Part shown: positions 5,625 through 6,264 of the stretch, piece after piece
Position numbering within the stretch: the stretch's first letter is position 1
How the letters are laid out: every line of letters begins with the position of its first letter
Source of the DNA: Pseudomonadota bacterium
GTDB lineage: Bacteria; Myxococcota; UBA9042; PHBI01
Length of the DNA stretch: 6,264 nt
Reading direction: 5' to 3'
NCBI GenBank assembly: GCA_005788935.1
Contig: SYAK01000456.1
Coordinates: forward strand, 1 to 6,264
The notes under the pieces: generated by a model
Database searches by the model: none
What the model was told of the DNA's origin: nothing
Seen by the model: the letters and a program-made list of their open reading frames with translations, nothing else
Program-made: the position numbers and the translations under genes

Positions 5625-6264
5625 ATGGAAATCCGCCGTGACGTATCGCTCGGCACGGGCCTCATCACGGCCATCTGCGTTGTCCTCGCCTTCGGCATCA
5701 TCGGTCTGTTTTCCCGCATGACACCGGCTGTCGAGGCCATCCTGAAGGACAACGTCGGCAGCCAGGCCGCCGCCTTCGACATTCTTGAGGTCGTCTCCCA
5801 CCGCTCTGCCGGGTCCCCGCTTGACGCGGCGCGGCTGCGGGAGGCCATCGCCCGCGCCCGCGCGAACCTGACCGTCGAGGGCGAGAGCGAGGCCGTGGCG
5901 GCGCTCGAAGAAGCCCTTGGTGCCGCAGCCGCGGGCGACGCCGAGGCGTTGCAGCGACTGGTCGAGGAGGCACGGCGCCTGTGGGACCTCAACATGGCCG
6001 CCATGCGCGAGGCCGACGCCGGCGCGGTGCGTCTGGGGGCGGCAGGCGCCTGGACAGCGGTCTTCGGCGGAATCCTGGTCATCGTGATCGCGCTCGCTTC
6101 GTGGGCGCGGCTCAAACAGCGGGTCGTCGAGCCGCTCGAGGACATCGCGCGCGTGCTGCACGGGGTCCGCGGACAACAGCCGAACCTGCGCTGTCTCCGC
6201 TCGGGCGGGGCCGCCGACATCGACCAGGTCCGAGGCCACCTGAACGACCTGCTCGACGACATGA
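5625..6264 (+). CDS. membrane sensor with periplasmic helical domain and HAMP; 3' end outside window
   Basis: An open frame from ATG 5625 runs to the window edge without a stop, giving 213 complete codons. The start follows the trkA stop by 3 nt and has a G-rich stretch (5612-5617) 7 nt upstream. Residues about 7-30 are the first membrane helix (LITAICVVLAFGIIGLF). Residues 31-138 are a mostly helical, Ala/Glu-rich periplasmic segment that includes PAVEAILKDNVGSQAAAFDILEVV, resembling four-helix-bundle sensory modules. Residues about 139-160 are the second membrane helix (FGGILVIVIALASW). From 161 there is a HAMP-like linker with the conserved Pro170-Leu (VVEPLEDIARVL) and a second helix DIDQVRGHLNDLLDDM at 198-213. 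The order membrane, periplasm, membrane, HAMP means a transmembrane signalling protein. A histidine kinase is my first guess; a methyl-accepting chemotaxis protein or a cyclase would look the same up to this point. The ligand is unknown. Confidence 0.85.
   Translation, partial: MEIRRDVSLGTGLITAICVVLAFGIIGLFSRMTPAVEAILKDNVGSQAAAFDILEVVSHRSAGSPLDAARLREAIARARANLTVEGESEAVAALEEALGAAAAGDAEALQRLVEEARRLWDLNMAAMREADAGAVRLGAAGAWTAVFGGILVIVIALASWARLKQRVVEPLEDIARVLHGVRGQQPNLRCLRSGGAADIDQVRGHLNDLLDDM

Larger units (their letters stand above)
881..6264 (+). other. probable operon: nucleotidase - trkH - trkA - HAMP sensor
   Basis: Four same-strand genes follow each other with gaps of 1, 27 and 3 nt, and no terminator-like structure with a U-tract is seen between them. 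The ribosome binding sites of trkH and of the sensor lie in or over the end of the preceding gene. This spacing supports co-transcription and, at the tightest junctions, translational coupling. The operon may extend past the window. Whether the TonB-like gene belongs to it is unclear because the 64-nt gap before the nucleotidase could hold a promoter. Confidence 0.65.

Noticed and set aside
4218..6239. 673-codon open frame on the minus strand opposite trkH, trkA and the sensor
   Set aside because: It spans three well-supported + strand genes. Its translation is Arg/Asp/His/Gln-rich low complexity with no recognisable domain, as expected for an antisense frame in G+C-rich DNA.

Overview
The window is G+C-rich, with G or C at most third codon positions, and every credible gene lies on the + strand. 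It looks like chromosomal DNA of a Gram-negative, probably a myxobacterium-like (Myxococcota/deltaproteobacterial) organism. Three features point there: a proline-rich TonB-type protein whose C-terminal wording is typical of that group, an outer-membrane-type lipoprotein signal, and a GspK-like helix-hairpin-helix motif (GPDGVEGTQDD) at the front of a secreted enzyme. The lineage call is from memory of protein style and is moderate in confidence. No mobile element, RNA gene, CRISPR array or integration scar is visible.

Layout: (1) 1-816, the 3' part of a TonB-family periplasm-spanning protein whose start lies before the window. (2) 817-880, a short gap that is the only good place for a promoter. 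(3) 881-2842, a 653-residue lipoprotein of the 5'-nucleotidase/UshA family. (4) 2844-4934, a 696-residue TrkH/KtrB-type K+ transporter subunit with an unusually large extra N-terminal membrane domain. (5) 4935-4950, a perfect inverted repeat directly against the next Shine-Dalgarno. (6) 4962-5621, a 219-residue single-RCK regulator (TrkA/KtrA type). (7) 5625 to the window end, the N-terminal 213 residues of a membrane sensor with two membrane helices, a periplasmic domain and a HAMP domain; its output domain lies beyond the window.

Genes 3, 4, 6 and 7 are separated by 1, 27 and 3 nt and probably form one operon. The TrkH/KtrA pair should make a nucleotide-gated K+ uptake system. The K+ system itself is an ordinary, well-known type. 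The less ordinary aspects are its near-overlapping linkage to a surface nucleotidase and to a sensor, the TrkH N-terminal extension, the HhH-like module on the nucleotidase, and the intercistronic hairpin. Nothing here proves a new system; the operon grouping is the best candidate for follow-up.
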